A stretch of DNA of 64,000 nucleotides from Rheinheimera sp. (GTDB lineage: Bacteria > Pseudomonadota > Gammaproteobacteria > Enterobacterales > Alteromonadaceae), in NCBI RefSeq assembly GCF_030690345.1, contig NZ_JAUYGV010000007.1, forward strand, positions 620,001 to 684,000, in the 5' to 3' direction. Below the pieces are notes generated by a model. It ran no database searches, was not told where the DNA came from, and saw only the letters and a list, made by a program, of their open reading frames with translations. The first letter of the stretch is position 1; every line of letters begins with the position of its first letter. The translations under genes and the position numbers were made by a program. Shown here one piece after another: positions 62,893 through 64,000 of the stretch.

Positions 62893-64000
62893 ATGTTTAG
62901 TATGTCCGCCCGGCCAGCCTTAGTGCTGGCTTATTTTACTTACTTTGGTGTACTGGGCATCTTTGTGCCGTATTTCGGCCTGTTTCTCGATGGCCGCGGT
63001 TTAAACTCGGCCGATATCGGCTTGCTGCTGGCCATCGTTACCGCCAGCCGGATTGTCGGGCCGTCTGTATGGGCTTTAGTCGCAGAGCGTAGCGGTAAAC
63101 CGCTCACGGTAATGCGCGCCGGTGCGCTGCTGGCAGCCATCGGCTGGCTCAGCAGCTTTGCCGATCACGGCTTTTGGCCATTGCTGGCCGGTTTTGCCTT
63201 GTTCAGTTTTTTCTGGACCGCCATTTTGCCGCAGCTGGAAGTGGCCACCTTTGCCTTTGTAAATGACGATACCCGCGCCTACGGCCGTATCCGCACTGCC
63301 GGCAGTGTCGGTTATATTGTATTGGTGATGTTGGGCGGCTGGCTGTTTGAGCGTTATGGCAGCGAATTTTTGCCGTTATCAGCGTTGCTGTTTTTGTTGC
63401 TGCTGTTAGCCAGCTTATTTCTGTTACCCAAGGTAACGGTAAGCGCTGAATTGAGCAGTGCGACAGTGCCGTTTAGCAAATTGATAAAAAACAGCGTATT
63501 GCTGCGTTTTATGTTAGCGGCCTTATTGCTGCAAATGAGCTTTGCGCCTTTTTATGGCTTTTTTACCCTGTACAGCCGTGATCTGGGTTACAGCGGTACC
63601 CAAACCGGGCTGTTTATCGGTCTGGCAGTGGCGGCCGAAATTGTCGCCTTTTATTTTGCCGGCAGTTTAATGCGTAACCGCAGTTACCGCCTGCTGTTAA
63701 CAGTGTGCTACGGCTTAACGGTATTGCGCTGGTTTTTGCTGGCCGGCATGGCAGACAATGTCTGGTGGTTATGTTTCAGCATGTTGCTGCACGCCGGCAG
63801 CTTTGCCATTGCTCATAGCTGCGCCATGCAGTTTATTCAGCAGTTTTTCCCGAAAAAACTACGCAGCCGCGGCCAGGCCATGTACGCAGGGGTGATCTTT
63901 GGCGGTGGCGGGGCTATAGGCGCTTATTGTTCCGGCGTGTTATGGCAAAACGGCAACGGTGCGGTCTTAACTTTCAGTATTGCTGCTTTGCTGGCGCTGG
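62893..64000 (+). CDS. MFS transporter, HcaT/MFS_1-like, cut by window end
   Basis: An open frame from ATG 62893 to the window edge, giving about 369 residues with roughly ten hydrophobic segments. The N-terminus (YFTYFGVLGIFVPYFGLFLD) and the LLAIVTASRIVGPSVWALVA stretch with RSGKPLTVMR are typical of the MFS_1-like group that includes the phenylpropionate carrier HcaT. The substrate is unknown. The start lies nine bases after the aroC stop without a clear ribosome site; the ATG at 62902 is an alternative. The end of the protein is missing, probably by only 20-40 residues. Confidence 0.82.
   Translation, partial: MFSMSARPALVLAYFTYFGVLGIFVPYFGLFLDGRGLNSADIGLLLAIVTASRIVGPSVWALVAERSGKPLTVMRAGALLAAIGWLSSFADHGFWPLLAGFALFSFFWTAILPQLEVATFAFVNDDTRAYGRIRTAGSVGYIVLVMLGGWLFERYGSEFLPLSALLFLLLLLASLFLLPKVTVSAELSSATVPFSKLIKNSVLLRFMLAALLLQMSFAPFYGFFTLYSRDLGYSGTQTGLFIGLAVAAEIVAFYFAGSLMRNRSYRLLLTVCYGLTVLRWFLLAGMADNVWWLCFSMLLHAGSFAIAHSCAMQFIQQFFPKKLRSRGQAMYAGVIFGGGGAIGAYCSGVLWQNGNGAVLTFSIAALLAL

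Overview
The window looks like the chromosome of a marine or aquatic gammaproteobacterium from the Alteromonadales/Rheinheimera-Alishewanella neighbourhood (the genus is a guess). Several blocks keep the gene pairings known from Escherichia coli: tesA with ybbA-ybbP, yfcH with folX, hdfR with maoP, fadI-fadJ, and sixA with smrB-prmB-aroC. These sit beside a large exosortase A (XrtA) exopolysaccharide locus that E. coli lacks. No insertion sequence, prophage, CRISPR array or rRNA was seen.

Region 1 (1-30380) is the exopolysaccharide/XrtA locus. A short divergent promoter region (24397-24582) fires left into a long, tightly packed operon (24396 down to the window edge) and right into a four-gene export set. 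The leftward operon encodes the priming sugar transferase, an XrtA-type polysaccharide deacetylase, a FemAB-like protein, glycosyltransferases of the stp1 and stp2 types, an exosortase fused to an EpsI domain, an amidotransferase of the asparagine-synthase family, further glycosyltransferases, a 26-residue membrane peptide not called by length-based gene finding, an O-antigen-ligase-type protein, a Wzx flippase and a polysaccharide pyruvyl transferase. After an opposing TPR gene (5781-6425) the operon resumes with a glycosyltransferase, a second asparagine-synthase-like protein without the glutaminase cysteine, a second deacetylase and two FemAB/GNAT-like acyltransferases, one cut by the window start. 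The rightward set (outer-membrane export lipoprotein, Wzz-like chain-length protein, tyrosine kinase, outer-membrane barrel) and the convergent ATPase (29379-30380) complete the system. No PEP-CTERM substrate is visible in the window.

Region 2 (30381-42046) starts with a stable-RNA promoter and three tRNA genes (one Ala, two nearly identical Glu). It then holds housekeeping genes: tesA divergent from ybbA-ybbP with start codons sharing bases, yfcH-folX, a PepSY/response-regulator/histidine-kinase operon, a small ComEA-like helix-hairpin-helix protein, an EAL-HDOD signalling protein and the sodium/proline symporter putP.

Region 3 (42047-49072) is a complete leftward moxR-DUF58-DUF4381-batA-batB/C-batD operon (VWA-domain 'Bat' proteins) whose genes mostly overlap.

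Region 4 (49073-64000) carries fadI-fadJ for fatty-acid beta-oxidation, preceded by a very good FadR-type operator and a PsrA-like palindrome. It continues with a small membrane protein, hdfR-maoP, a PAS-GGDEF-EAL protein, a large M16 metalloprotease, sixA, smrB, prmB, aroC and a truncated MFS transporter running off the end.

Many start codons were moved from the longest open frame to one with a clear Shine-Dalgarno sequence. Several genes begin with TTG or GTG.
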